NCBI RefSeq assembly: GCF_902686445.1
Contig: NC_062214.1
Span: forward strand, 42,541,454 to 42,605,453
Direction: 5' to 3'
Length of the DNA: 64,000 nt
DNA from: Sciurus carolinensis
Taxonomy: Eukaryota > Chordata > Mammalia > Rodentia > Sciuridae
The position numbers were made by a program, and so were the translations under genes. Shown piece by piece: positions 47,196 to 60,062 of this stretch. The stretch's first letter is position 1, and every line of letters begins with the position of its first letter. The notes under the pieces are model-generated. The model was not told the origin of the DNA, searched no databases, and saw nothing but the letters and a program-made list of their open reading frames with translations.

Positions 47196-49114
47196 TCACC
47201 AGAAGAAAAAGGAGATGTTTTATATTTTGCCCCTTTGATGGGTTTTTCTTTTCAGGCTTATTGAATATAAACTGTGCCTAATTCTGAAATGCCAACAACA
47301 GACAGGAACCCAAGCATACATGCTGTAGAGGAGAACCTAGAAGACATCTGTATTGGATTTAACTAGGGAAAGCGGGGCGGGGGGGGGGGCACAGGTTGGA
47401 TTTGTGTTCCTGAACTAATATTTAAATTCTTTTTGCTTGTCTTGAGGCCACACCAGGTGGGCAGTAGGGGAAAAGTCAGGGATATTCAATAGAAATAAAA
47501 ACTGCAGAGACTTTTAAATGTGTAAAGACTTGGAGGTGCCCACATAAATTAATTTGTGTGGGAAAACTTAAAAAGATAGGCTTGGTCTAATGGAATTGAC
47601 CCAGACTGGGCAGGGATGGGGATGTTAGCAAGTGGTGGCAGGGTGGTTTCATAAGGTTTCTCCCAGACTAATATTTTCTACATCTCATTGCTTCTCTAGA
47701 GCTGCTGGCTGAGAACACACACACACACGTGTTCATTTCTTCCACTGGGGCAGCCATTCCTGCCCCGCCCTGTCCCTGACACTAACAGTCACAGAAGGCC
47801 TTCCTGTGTGGCCACCTCAGTGGTATGACATCACAATGTAGTCCATTCAGGACATTTGTTTAACCTCCTAGAGCTGGCCTGCAGTTCCAAATCCTCTGCA
47901 ATCGAGACCAGCTACCTGCCTGCCGCTGCCTTATTAGGTGCACCTGGTGAGTATTCAGAAGCTCTCCCAGTCCCATGGAAGGAGATACAGGCAGAATGGC
48001 TGCTGGCTTTGTGCCTTGGAATATCATACTCACAACAGGATTAGATGGGCTGAACTGGTGGCCAGGAGTGTGCTAGGACAAGACCCAAACTTCCTGGGAA
48101 AATGGACTCATTGATGCATGCACCCCTGCCCCAAGCCTCTTTCTGATGGGTAACCATTGCCGAGGGACATTCTGATCACCTCTAAAGCTTGGTTTGCCAC
48201 CTGCACCAACTCTCAGGGCAAAGGGCACCTGTTCTTGAAGGATGCACTTTGTGGCAAAGGCCAGTGTCTCCAACAGAAAATTCACTAGAGCATTGTTTCA
48301 GAAGCAGCCACTGGCCACAAGAACACACCCCACAGCAGTGTGAGCAGAGGCAGCTCTGCAGTACTATAAGGATGTACAAGCCACCTTCCCTCCCCTCTAA
48401 CCCAAAATGCATTCAGTGGCCCTTCCTTTCTGTAGACTGCCCCTCTCGTTTTGTTTTTAAATCCTTCTCTCCATGACACTCTGGTGTATCAAATCTTTTC
48501 TTTGGGGGACTGTAGGAGAACTTCAGAACAATGACAGGAAGTAGTTGAATGGATTTAAACACCAAAAAGGGAGGTAAAATTCAAGAAGGTGGTAGGGATT
48601 AGGGCAGGGAACAATGCCATTTCACCCAGAGGATGCTGGCTCTTGCCAGCTGGGCCACCAAGAGCCAGTTGAGGGTGGTATTTCAAGTCCCAAGAACCTT
48701 CTGTAACCAACAGTGGGATGCAACTCAGGAGCATCAACCTCTCCTCTGTCACCTCTTCCCATTTCCCCACAGCTTCTCTGTGTCCACATGAATATCTGCC
48801 ATCTTCAGCCTCTGGAAGGTCTACACAGCAGAACCATACAACTTTATCTGCAATCCTGGTTTTTCTGGGTCCTTCTTGATCATGAGAAGGCTCTTAGTGT
48901 GAAAGGCAGAAAAGGAGGTGGGGAACAGGAGAAATCTCCTTCTTAGGCATTATCATCCCTCCTTTCTCTTTATGATGAAGCTGAAGGTGATCTCTGCAGA
49001 GTCCAAGATGCCAATGGGGTCCTAGACCCACTGATGACATTTTAGCCCCATCTTAGGCCTCTCTGAAAGAAAAGAACAGTAAATGGGCCAGAGGGTTGTC
49101 ATCTACAACCCTCA
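47196..49114. other. Unique sequence
   Basis: A G-run of 12 lies near 47379-47390 and a short (AC)n at 47715-47727. No gene recognised. Confidence 0.4.
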
Positions 49115-49235
49115 TTCGGAGAGAAGGGAGGGAGCAAACACAGTACCTACTATGTGCCAGATACATTAGATGTGTTACCACTCTCAATTCCTACCACCAT
49201 GCTGTGAAATAGGTTATTCTCACATTCATCACAGA
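49115..49235 (+). mobile_element. MIR fragment
   Basis: Acctactatgtgccagatac, then accatgctgtgaaataggtt. Confidence 0.65.
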
Positions 49236-49774
49236 CACAGACTGAGAACGGTGTCCCGTGCTGGGTACTACCTTTTAAGAGGGGCATTAACCTGGGCTGT
49301 ACCTAGGCTCTGTGTTAACTGTCCCCAAGAAAGGAGAGCTCTGGAAATAGAACAGGCAGTGAGAGTGTGCAGGCAAAGTAGGGACCTTCTGTCAGCATAA
49401 CTGGAGATCGGATTCTCACCATCAAATGGGAGCTGGCCCAAAAGATCTTTAAAGGCCATTTCCAAATCCAGAACTGCAGGATTCTGGATCTCAGTGATTT
49501 GCTTACCTTCTATGCCTGAATTCAGATGTATCCAGGCCTTCTGGGGTGGCTATGGATTTTGCTAACCAGGGAGAGCTGGAAGGAGCTATAGAGACCAGCC
49601 AGGTCAACTTGCTGGGCCCCAGGTGGGCAACAATGGCCAAGAATGGTTAAGGGAGTATCCAAGGCCATGGGCCAGTTCACAGTTATTAGAAGAACTGAAT
49701 GGAGGAACCAGGCCTGGGCACTACTCAGCCATCCCTGTGCTCATCCATTTCCTCACTTGACTCTTTTCCATCAG
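49236..49774. other. Unique sequence
   Basis: Nothing recognised. Confidence 0.4.
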
Positions 49775-49965
49775 AATTATCATTTAGCCACCATTAACTG
49801 AGCACCTGCTGTATACCAAGTGTGGCTTCAAAGATTATTTCATGTGCTCTTTTCCTAACTTCATCAGGTGGGTATCATTGTCCCCATTCCTCAGATGATA
49901 ATGGTTATGTAACCACCCCAGGTTAAGGTACTTCTAAGGTGCTGCAAGTACTAAATGATGAAGCA
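49775..49965 (+). mobile_element. MIR element
   Basis: Taactgagcacctgctgtat, then gggtatcattgtccccattc and a distal ggttaaggta segment. Confidence 0.7.
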
Positions 49966-50084
49966 GTGCCCACTAACCCCTAGGACACCTTGCATCCCCA
50001 TCTGCTGCTTTCCAGTTTCCTGCTGCTTGCAGGATAGGCATTTTCCTTTCTTGTTCTTCTCCTAAGACAGTGTCTTTGACTTGC

Positions 50085-50310
50085 TTGGTTCCATTGGGAT
50101 TATTTCAAGCCCCTCTAGGACTTTTATCCTGTCTGATGCTGGGTTCCCCGTGGGCCTGCCTGGTTCATTGCCCAGGCCTCTCATTTTGATGGGACAAGAC
50201 AGAGCGATTGTTTCCACACCAACAGATGTTATGAGCCCGGCAAGAAAATATGCTAATCAAAATCAGCTTCGGCTAATTGTGGCAATTTCCCTTCTGCATG
50301 TTGCCCTGAA
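50085..50310. promoter_or_regulatory. Candidate enhancer-like non-coding element
   Basis: Non-repeat block with a POU octamer-like atgctaat at 50250-50257 and a homeodomain-like ggctaattg at 50272-50280, plus retained CpGs. Conservation not tested. Confidence 0.2.
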
Positions 50311-50599
50311 ATAGTAGCCATGCTTTTTTCACATCAGGGAGCCCCACAGTGGCAGCTTAAATGAGGTTGCAGAGAAGTCAGTTAAACAGACCTCCTTACT
50401 GCCAGTTAGGTAAGACCTGGGTTGGACTGTGGACTTGGCTTCTTACTATGGATAATTGGGACCCACTGTTAGGCTGGAAGAACCTCATTTAACCCTGGGG
50501 GAAACTGGAACCTCAAGAAATTGAAAAAGTTTCAAGCCCGTGGGCATATGGTCTGACCTTGAACCCTGATCCAGGTCTACTTCTGATTTGTCCTCTAAG

Positions 50600-50745
50600 C
50601 TAGTTCTGACCAACAGAACTTTCTGCAATCAGGGGAATGTACTCTATATCTGCCCTGACCAATATTTTGCAACCCAGTTCAATATGGTAGCCACTAACCA
50701 CTTGTGGCTCTTAAGCATCTGAAATGTGGCTAATGAGACCAAGGA
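50600..50745 (+). mobile_element. hAT-type MITE-like relic
   Basis: Gaccaacagaactttctgca, atggtagccactaaccactt and aagcatctgaaatgtggcta. Same family as 26870-27010. Confidence 0.6.
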
Positions 50746-50769
50746 GCTGTTTTTATCTTTTAAAATAAA

Positions 50770-50935
50770 TTTAATTAATTAATTTTGTGTTCTGGGGATT
50801 GAACTTAGGGGTACTCTACCACTGAGCTGTATTCCCAGCTCTTTTTTACTTCTATTTTGAGACAGGATCTCACTAAGTTGCTGAGGCTGACCTCAAACTT
50901 AACAATCCTCCTTCATTAGCCTCAAACTAAATTTT
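50770..50935 (-). mobile_element. B1-ID composite SINE, antisense
   Basis: Gttctggggattgaacttag, accactgagctgtattccca, then antisense B1 half. Confidence 0.9.
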
Positions 50936-51482
50936 TTAACTTAGATTCTATAGCCATGTGTGGCCGGGACTGCCAGATTGGACCTGAACCTTCAGCTCCT
51001 GCTGGCTTTTGTGACTTCATCTTTGATTTCATCTTCCCTTCCCCAGCTTTCCCTTATCTCTCACTCACCTCCAGAGTTTCTGTACTTTGTGGTTTTTACA
51101 TTTGCTATTCTCTCTGCTGCCATTGCTTTTTCCTCTTAGCAGTTTACAGTTTGCCTCTGTTCAGCATGAGGGCCTTAGTTCAAGTATGTCTCCTTGGAGA
51201 GAATTTCCCTATTTTACCTAATATCCTCCCAACCCCCACTACAATTTTTCCTTATCTCTCTGAAATCATCATATGTACGTATTGTCTTTTGCCATCTCCC
51301 TGAACAAGAATGTCATTTCCACCAGAGTAAGGTTGCTGTCTTTCCTGCACCTCCAACCTTGTGCCCAGAACAAAACCTGGCAGAGGAAAAATGCTCGGCA
51401 CTATGTGAATACCCTGCAACTGGCCACTCCTCAGCCACCTCCTTTAGTAAAAGGGATTCACTCCCTCCATCACCTTTTGCTG
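50936..51482. other. Unique sequence
   Basis: A 115-codon open frame at 50956-51303 (+) shows no recognisable family and lacks coding-like features. Confidence 0.4.
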
Positions 51483-51912
51483 GATAACAGAATAACAACA
51501 GAGCAGTTTAAACAGCAAAGATTAGTTATTTCTCCTGATTTTCTGGCTTGGAAATGTGGACAGGGCTCAATTCCATGTGGCACCAAGAAAGGTCACTCAT
51601 TCAGCTGCATTCAGCTGTGGGCACGATTAGACTCGGCCGTGTTCACATGCCTGTGACTATTGGACCCTCCAAGTGACATTTCTATGCAGTTAGCAGCATG
51701 AGGGTCTCAGGGAAGTCTGACTTTTTATACAAAGTTGGTTTCTGAGAGAGGAATCAGAAAGGACCAGACCCTGAACTCAAAGTACCATTTCTATCCCATC
51801 TATTGGTCTAACCAAGTCATGGGGTGAGCCAGGATAAAAGGGGAAGTGAAGTGGTCTATCTCTTGATGGATGGAGCAGTATGTATGTTCAAGGAGGAAGG
51901 AATCCTTGGTGG
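51483..51912 (-). mobile_element. MaLR (MLT1-like) solitary LTR, antisense
   Basis: Same layout as 35228-35675: ataacagaataacaacagag at the start, ctgcattcagctgtgggcac in the middle. Confidence 0.45.
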
Positions 51913-51952
51913 TTACCTTTGCATGATTCCATCATTCCTATAAATTACCCAT

Positions 51953-52105
51953 AGTGGCGCTTCTCAAACTTGAATGTGCTCACAGAACACCTGGGTCTGA
52001 TTAAATGCAGATCTGGGGGTAGTGCCTGAGATTCTTCATTTCTATCCAACTCTCTGATGAGGTCAGGATTGCAGGTCCATGGACCACATTTGGAGAAGCA
52101 AAGTT
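51953..52105 (-). mobile_element. MER5A-like hAT transposon, antisense
   Basis: Gcgcttctcaaacttgaatg at one end and ccatggaccacatttggaga at the other. Confidence 0.7.
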
Positions 52106-52407
52106 GTCTTAGAATATAGCCCCTCAGGGCTGACCATATGCTTAGGTTTAGCATTGCAGGGTCCCCCAGTTCCCCACCTGGGCCATCATTCCACTGGAGT
52201 AAACATTGTCCACACCTGCTGAGGCCCACGTGATCAGTCACTCCTCCCCTAGCAGCTGGGTTTGTGCCCACAGTCTGTCATGGGGTAACCATCCCCTTCA
52301 ACCTCCCAAACACTTGCCATATTTTCCTCCTTTAACATTTGATTCGTGGCCCTTGTAAAATTGTTAGGGTGGGGGTTTCCTTTACAGCATTAGAAAGTCA
52401 AACTCAA

Positions 52408-52850
52408 ACTGCAGATGGTCCCCAATTGACAAGAGTTTAACTTAAAGATTTTTCAGTCATAACAATGGTGTGAAAGTGATAGGCATTCAATAGAAATCAT
52501 ACTTGGAATTTTTATTTTTGATCCCTTTCCAGACCAGTGATTGTGGGGCCAATCCTCTTTAGTGATGCTGGGTAGTAATAGTGAGCCCCCATTGCCCGTG
52601 CAACCACAAGAGGTTAACAACAGATACTCTACAGTGTACTCCATTCAATGCATTATATGAGATATTCAAAACTTTATTACAAAATACACTTTATTTTAGA
52701 TTTTTTTGCCCAATTCTAGGCTAAAATGTTCTGAGCATGTTTAAGGCAAACAAGGCTGAAGTTTGATGTTCAATAGATTAGGTGTACTAAAGGCATTTTT
52801 TACTTAAAATATTTTCACCTTCAGTGGTTCTATGAGGACATAAGGAATAT
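52408..52850 (+). mobile_element. Tigger-type DNA transposon, near full length
   Basis: Ggtgtgaaagtgataggcat, then gatattcaaaactttattac, gttctgagcatgtttaaggc and a right end near ttttcaccttcagtgg. Same family as 58690-58882. Confidence 0.65.
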
Positions 52851-54255
52851 GTCCTGGTTTCAAGAAATGGAATTGATTGGAGCATGTTATGGCTTTAGGA
52901 CTGGCTATATCCAAGCCCTCAAGTGATGTTATCAAGAAGCTGCTTGTCACCATCCTCAGTAGTACTTTCCCCTAAGATTTCTCTGGCAGGATCTCTCCAA
53001 GATGGAAGAAGAAATGATACCCTCCCCCATCACACACTGACTTAGCAACCCCAGCAGCACCCATTTCTTTCCCAGTCTTTCCAGCAAAAGTGGCAGGGTT
53101 CTCTCTGATTGGCCCATTTGGAGTCACATGTCCATAAAGAAGCAATCACTGCAGGGAAGAAGTTGTGTTACCTCATGGCCAGGCCTGGATCATGTGTATG
53201 CCCCTAGAGTCAAGCGATGAGGTCAGCCCCACCTGAGCCATGTAGAATGAAAGCAGCATGGGGTGATTATTTCATTGGAAAAGGAAGAGCTAATGGAAAG
53301 CCAAAAAAATCATGTAGCTAACCATAAAAGCAGGTGTCAGTGTTCTCTTGTGATGACTGAGAAAGCAGAAGACAGGGGTCTTATAAGTCCCAGAAGGTCC
53401 ACAGCTAACCAGGCCTCCCAACTCCCAGCACAGATTCAGAGGGACCATCAAATTAGAAAGAACCTACACACCAGAAGAAACCCAAAAATTAGCCAAGGAA
53501 TGTTCCGTAGAACTTTTGTTCAAGGATTGTTAGTTGATGTTACCTAAAATGCTATGTGGTCAAGGAAGGTTAAGTGACAATGGATTAGAACAAATCAGCA
53601 GTTTTCCTTGCTATGCATGACTTATCAGAGCCTTAAATCAGCTGCAGGTAGATTGTGAATCCCTAGGAGTTGGAGAAAGATTAGGGGCTATTGTTTGGAC
53701 AATTATTAATCTAACTCTGCTGTGTTGAAAAAACAAACTGCCTATTCTCCCTCTGCTCTTACCCCAGAATCAACTAGAAGACTCCTGTGACCCCAAAAGA
53801 GGAGGGGATTCTCCGCTCCAGCCAACAAGCAATTCTGTAACAGTAGGCACCAGTCAGGTGAGCTCTAATTCAATTTATTTCTGACAAATTTACCTGGAGA
53901 AGTGTCAGATCCCACTGGTTTAGGGCTTCATCCCAAGATTGCCCCCCTAACTTTAGATGCCAGTTGTGAGTCCCAGATTACTTTACCTGTGCTTCTGGCT
54001 AAAATCAGGACTCCCATGATCCCATCCTTGGGTTTAATTAATTTGCTCAAGAGGCTCATAGAATTCAGGGAAACACTTATTTTACTGGTTTACAGGTTTA
54101 TTATAAAGGATATTACAAAGGATCTAGACAAAGAGATTCATAGGGTGAGGAACAGGAGAAGGGGCAGAGGGCTTCCGTGCCCACTCCAGGTGTGCCACCC
54201 TGCAGTGACCTCCATGTGTTCAGCTATCTGGAAGCTCTCCAAACCCTGTCCCTTT
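52851..54255. other. Unique sequence
   Basis: No recognised repeat or gene. Confidence 0.4.
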
Positions 54256-54678
54256 ATTTTTTTTTTCCTTTTAATCAATTTTTTATTTGTTCTAATTATT
54301 TGTACATGACAATAGAATGCATTTATACATTTTGATAAATAGAGTGTAATCTCTCATTTTTCTGATTGTACATATTGTAGGATCACATGGGTCATGCAGT
54401 CATATAGGTACATGAGGTAATAATGTCTGTTTCACTCTACAGTCCTTCCTACCCCCATCCCCCTTCCCCTCCCTTCACTACCCTCTACCTAATATAAAGT
54501 AACTCTGTTCTTCCCTAGCACCCCCTCTGATTGTGCATTAGCATCTGCGTATCAGAGAAAACATTTGGTCTTTGGTTTTTTGGGTTGGCTTATTTCACTT
54601 AGTATGATATTCTGCAACTCTATCCATTTACTAGCAAATGCCAGAATTTCATTCTTTAAAGCTGAGTAATATTGAGGC
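54256..54678 (-). mobile_element. L1 3' end, antisense
   Basis: Poly-T, C-rich block (cccatcccccttcccctccc), then antisense ORF2 end (attcattctttaaagctgag). A 3'UTR type different from 13047-13495. Confidence 0.85.
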
Positions 54679-54759
54679 TTCATAACATAGGCATGATTGA
54701 AGCTTGGATGATTGTATATCAATGTGATGAGACAAAAAAGGTCGGATCTTGTGTTAATC

Positions 54760-55162
54760 GTCTTTGTATCAATATGATCAAAATTCTAAGAACAACTTAG
54801 AACAATATGGACTTTTGGTTCATGGTTCCAGGGATTTTGTCCATGGTGAACCGAGTTCACTAAGCTGGGCCCAAGGTAAGGCAGCACCATGGTGGAAGGG
54901 TGTGGTAGGGGAGCACTGCTCTGTACTTGGTAGCCAGGAGGAGGGAGAGAGAGGGGAGGGTCCACAGGGAAGACAACCCTTCCAGGGCCCACAGTGACCC
55001 ACCTCCTTCAGCTACCCCACACCTGCCTACAGTTACCACCCAGTCAATCCATTCAAACCAGGTTGGATTGATTAGGTTACAGCTCTCAGAATCCAATCAT
55101 TTAACCTCATGCATTAACATAGGAGATTTGAGGGGACACCTCATACCCAAACCCTAACAGAT
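54760..55162 (-). mobile_element. MaLR solitary LTR, antisense
   Basis: Ggcagcaccatggtggaagg; acctgcctacagttaccacc; terminal catacccaaaccctaac. Confidence 0.65.
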
Positions 55163-57517
55163 CCAGTTCTAATAGACAGTGGGGAAACCCAGCAAGTCCT
55201 GTCTATTCAGATTCTTTTTGGCCTCTCTACATAACATTCCTTCCTCCAGGGTATGGGGCAGGAATTATCTAGAAGGAGGAAGGTCTTGTGACCTGCTCTT
55301 GGACAAGGTAGTTCAGAAAATTTCTTTATGGCCAACTAAAGATGGGGGAAGATTAGAGTTTCCATGAGCCAACTTGGAGTTGCAAGCCAGGAATAGTGCA
55401 CGAAAACCAACATAGGTATCACGATAGCGCATCTGCTGTGTCCATTTGATAGATGCAGGAACTAAGGCCAAGAAAGGGGCAGTGACTCGAGCAAGGCCCC
55501 ATGGCGACTTAGTGCTGGCATCATCCCCAGCTGCTGAGATGGTGACACACTCTGTGCTATGTAGAAGGATTTTCCTTATCTGCCAGGGCAGCCCTGCCCG
55601 CCGGTGTTCTTTCTGTCTCTCTGTTTTGCTTTCTTGCACACGTCCCTGTGAAACAGCTCACATGATTCTATGAGGGGCAGTGGGCATCCAGAGTGCGCCA
55701 GCCTTGTCTGGGATGTGCCCTTTACTGCTTAAGGCCTGAGGGAATGATTGAAAAGCTCAGAAGGCCCCATGGGTCTTGGTCTTAGGAATACATGGCCACC
55801 CAACCTGCAAGATGACAGCATTGGTGAAGTTGAAGAGGCTCAATGCTTGGCTGAACCTGCAAGAATCAGTGCCAGACACAGAGTGCCAGGCTAATATTCC
55901 CAGAGCCAAGCACACACACTTAAAGTCCGGGGAGAGGTTGTGCGTCAGGGCAGTGGTGTGCTGATGTAAGCATAACCATTACAACAACATCGTTTTGAGA
56001 ACCTCCTTAGTCTGGGCACTTCATGGGGCCACTCAGTGACCTGGAACAGCATTTTCATGACCCACATAGGTAGGAAGAGAAAAGCAGACATTGGCTAGTT
56101 GGCTGAACTCACGGTTAGGGTTTGCTAAAGACTAGGAATTCAAGCTCTGGCTCTTCCCCTTACCAAGTACATGATCAAACTCTTCAAGCCTCTATTTTCT
56201 CACCTGGCAAATGGGGCTAGATTGAATTCTGGTCTCATGCTTTGTAATGAGGATCAAATAAGATATTGTCTGTGAAACAGCAACATGACTGGCCCATGGG
56301 GCCCCTTAAATGGTGGTTGGATGGATAGGTGGGATTAGGTGTCCAGCTAGTAAGGGGCAAAAGCAAGATCAACATGTCTCCCCATGCCTCAGCTTGGCTC
56401 CTCCTGCCCCCACAGTGCACAAATGGAGATGACTCAGAGGACAGCAGAGCAAAGGGCTTTCTCCAGTCTTCTCTACAAAGGAGGACAGGTGGCATATGTA
56501 TCTCTTTGGTAGCTTCCAGATGACTGTAACCAAAGTTCATACCGAGAAGTAGCCACCATGAGCAGTGTGAGGTGTGCATGCCTGCCCCTCTGGGGCAAGC
56601 CAGGCCTGGGCATAAAGCCAGATGCCACTAGTACCCACAGGCCACTGGAGGGAAAATCCTGGAGACTATACCTGACACTTTCAGCTGCGTTTGCATGCTC
56701 TGGAAATTCAGCCTTCATCAGGGCATGCTTTGGAGATGAAAATCCCAGCAGGAATTTAAGGGAAAATTCTGGGAGTAGTGTCCAGCCACTGAGTGGAAGG
56801 TGTAAGCAGAGGTGAGAGTGGTGGTCACCTGTTTGTAGATGCTCTTCATGGGGAGGTCAGAACACATTCCTAGGTTGAGCCAAGGTTGAGGATGAGAGCC
56901 ATCCGACTCAAGATGAAGTTTCTAAAGAGAACTTGACTACAGAGGGAACTTGACTACAGAGTCTCCCAACCTGATGTTCCTGGTCCACAAAACCCGGACG
57001 TGTGATGTCACACTGTTTAATATGCAAAAGTGGGCATTTTTCTGGAAAAAAAAGTCTTTAGTAAGAGAGGCAAATTGGAGCCATGGCTTTTTTGTTGTTG
57101 TTGTTAGTTCTACACAGAATTACAAATACAAGAATTACTGCCCAAGATTTTAAAATCAAGAATCTGTATGTGAAAATCTAAATGTGGAAATTCTGAAAAG
57201 AACTCACAAGATCTGGTCACTGGGACCTACATGCTGGAGAGAGGGTTCCCTCCTGTAGATGGGGCATCGACCCACTCAAACATAGTCCACACAACTTTTG
57301 TGGCCACCCTGACAGATACCAAATATCAATCCTCATTCATCAATGCCCTTGTGTTGCTTTTCCTCCCTGACTTATGTTCTTCTTTTACCTACTCCTTCTG
57401 GCTTTTGCATTTATAAGCCCTAATCTGAGCTTTTACAAGATGCTGCTCAAGAGGCACCTGATTTCAAAAAGGTCAATGAAACTAAGACCTCTTCCAGCTT
57501 AAACTTCCTGCTGTGGG
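55163..57517. other. Mostly unique sequence with MIR fragments
   Basis: MIR-like pieces at 55430-55525 (+; tgcaggaactaaggccaaga) and 56140-56292 (-; aagcctctattttctcacct). A direct repeat of gaacttgactacagag occurs near 56930-56960. No gene recognised. Confidence 0.4.
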
Positions 57518-57595
57518 CTGTGGGTGTAGCTCAAATAGAGCACTTGCCTTATGTGTGTGAAGTCCTGGGTTTGAGTCCTGGAGAGCAGGAAAAAA
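57518..57595 (+). mobile_element. ID SINE, diverged
   Basis: Tgtgggtgtagctcaaatag, then gtcctgggtttgagtcctgg. Confidence 0.8.
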
Positions 57596-57945
57596 TAAAT
57601 ACACCCCAAACCCAAAACCTTCCTGACAATCTAGTTAAGACTAACCCTCCAAAGGAGCAGAACACCCCTCTGAGTGATATTTATGCCTTTTATCCAAAAG
57701 TATATTTGTGATTGGGCAAGCTTATCTTTTGATAGATACAAAACACCAAAAGGTATCCAGAAATCACTGAAGCTTCTTCCTATAATCTCTGCTAGAGACA
57801 CCTCAGCTGACAATGCCGTAAATGAAAGCAATGTCAATCTTTGGGAAATCCTTTCTTTATGGCCTTGAGAATTTGGCTTTGAATGCAGACAAATCAAAAA
57901 GAGTTCTCGAGCTGAGGTCCTCTTTCTGAAGCCTAAGCCAACCAG

Positions 57946-57947
<2 letters not shown>

Positions 57948-57989
<42 letters not shown>
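57948..57989 (+). repeat. (GT)21 microsatellite
   Basis: An uninterrupted run of about 21 GT dinucleotides, long enough to be polymorphic. Confidence 0.95.
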
Positions 57990-57992
<3 letters not shown>

Positions 57993-58539
57993 GGGTCTTA
58001 AGTAGGTCTTCCCATGGGGGAAGATCAGGCAAGTCACTCAGAGCTAACTTCTGAACTGAGACTCACAGATGCACATACCCTCTCAGCCAGAGACGTAAGG
58101 ACCCAAAGAGCTCATTGGTCCTTAGACACTGCGTTGGTCTTAGAAGGTGCAAGTGCTGCTGTGCTGGGCAAGGCACACAATAATGTGAGAGCAGAGGAAT
58201 AAAGGAAAAAGAAGCTTGGGCAAGACATTCTGTCTGGCAAAGAACAAAAGAAAAACACATAGTACATGGGTCTTAAATATCTTATGGATGGAATTGATGT
58301 GATTTCAAAACAATACGCAGTTCCACAGTTCCACCTACACCACAAGGCATCCCCTTGCTGGCCAACAGCCAACTGCTACAGCCCCCATTTCTATTTGCAC
58401 CCAAGTAGAGAATTCAGTCCAGAGTTACAAGAAGAGGGAATGATTGCCCAGGAATCCAATGGAAGTCTCTAATGACTCTAGGTTGAGAACACAGTTATTA
58501 GCCTGAGGCGCTCTCAGTGTGAGGCTTGGCAGCTGATCT
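57990..58539. other. Unique sequence
   Basis: Nothing recognised. Confidence 0.4.
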
Positions 58540-58655
58540 GGTCAGTTAATGTATCTTATCTGTGAAATGGGGATAATAATAGAAACTGCCTGATCACATG
58601 GATGAGCAGATTAAATGAGATGATCCGCAGGAAGAGCTTAGTAAGGTGCTATAGG
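58540..58655 (-). mobile_element. MIR fragment, antisense
   Basis: Tgtatcttatctgtgaaatg, then gggataataatagaaactgc. Confidence 0.7.
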
Positions 58656-58689
58656 AAGCCAGGAGAAGGATTAGCTTCCCAACCCTGAG

Positions 58690-58882
58690 AATCTAAGTGC
58701 AGGAATAGACCGTCCTGGGGTGGTTCTACTCCATGATTTGTCAACTTTATAACTGTGTGAAAGTGGTGCGCAGTCCGTAGGACCTTTACTATGATATTTG
58801 GTAAGTTAGATATATCAAGTGCATTTTCAGCTTACAATGGGTTTATTGGGATGTAACCCACCATAAGTCAAGAAGCATCTGT
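58690..58882 (+). mobile_element. Tigger-type fragment
   Basis: Gtcaactttataactgtgtg and right end tcaagaagcatctgtag; family of 52408-52850, internally deleted. Confidence 0.6.
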
Positions 58883-59264
58883 AGTTGATTTGGGAAGGAA
58901 CCCATGTCAAACAGGGAAGTAAGGGAATGAGACAGGGTGGAGAAGGCACCACAGCATGAGGCTACCACCGGGAGGAAATGAGGCTTGCTCCCACTGGGTG
59001 TGGGACATGCCCCAGAACTGTCCCACCTGAAGGATTTGGGACTGATATTTATCTACCTGCTTGCATCCCCCACTGACTGGGGGCTTCTCCCAGGGGCGTC
59101 TTACTTGTCCCTAGCATTCCAGTCCTGTGCAGTCTCAGGGCTGAGCCATAGGCGCTTACTGTGAGAACCGTGAGCCCTGAGGGGACATGGGCAGTCAGGG
59201 ACAACATCTGCAAAACTGCCTGATGCTGATTCCTATGCTGGAGAGAAAAGAGCTGAACTTTGAA
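58883..59264. other. Unique sequence
   Basis: Nothing recognised. Confidence 0.4.
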
Positions 59265-59460
59265 GCCACCCAGACCTGAGCTTATATTCATTGTTGCCTT
59301 TTACTAGATAAAGGAGTCCCTCTTTGCCTTTCCGTGCCTCAGTTTGCCCCTCTCTCAAAGTAGGAACAATGCTTTGGTGTTGCCAAATTAATTTTGAAGA
59401 TTAAGTGGGATGAAGGCCATGAAGAGAGTGGCACATTGTAGATGCTCTACTGATGTGAGC
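59265..59460 (-). mobile_element. MIR element, antisense
   Basis: Gcctttccgtgcctcagttt, then agtaggaacaatgc and a ggcacattgtagatgctc end. Confidence 0.65.
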
Positions 59461-59883
59461 CTCTCTTCTCGTCAGCACGATTTGGTTTTGTTTCTCCCCT
59501 CTTGCCCACGGTCATTCCTTTTCTATTCCCAGAGTTCTGACACCAGAACTTCTTTCCAGATGAGCAGGGACATGCTGACATCCAAACTAGTGTTTGCCTC
59601 CAAGGTGACTTCTGAGTGACATGTTGTCCTGTTGCAAAGATCTCTCTAGCTATGTATTACCATTCCGTTTCCCCTTTAGCCTCCAGCTTCCTCAGTCTGT
59701 GACTTTCTTCAGATCCAGAGAAGGGAGGAATAAGTGTCTGGCCTGGCAGAGGCCCAGCCTCTGGGAGTGAAATCCCAACGGGAAGAATTTCTGACCCCTG
59801 CAGCTCCCCCCAGCAACCCCGAGTCAGAAGTGCAGGCAAATCTGGGGGCTTCAGCTGAGTTAGACCATATGGGAGAGGTTGCT
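59461..59883. other. Unique sequence
   Basis: Nothing recognised. Confidence 0.35.
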
Positions 59884-60062
59884 CTTGAAAGAAAAATACA
59901 AAATGCCCAGTTAAATTTAAATTTCAGATTAACAGTGAATACCTTTATTAGTGTAAGTATATCCTGTAGATTATATTTATATTAAAATGTTATTTAGTCA
60001 TTTATCTGAATTCAAATTTAACTGAGTATCTTGTATTTATATTTGCTAAGTCTGGCAATCCC
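59884..60062. mobile_element. Palindromic MITE-like DNA transposon relic
   Basis: The left arm (cccagttaaatttaaatttc) is roughly the reverse complement of the right arm (ctgaattcaaatttaactga), around an AT-rich centre. Confidence 0.65.
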
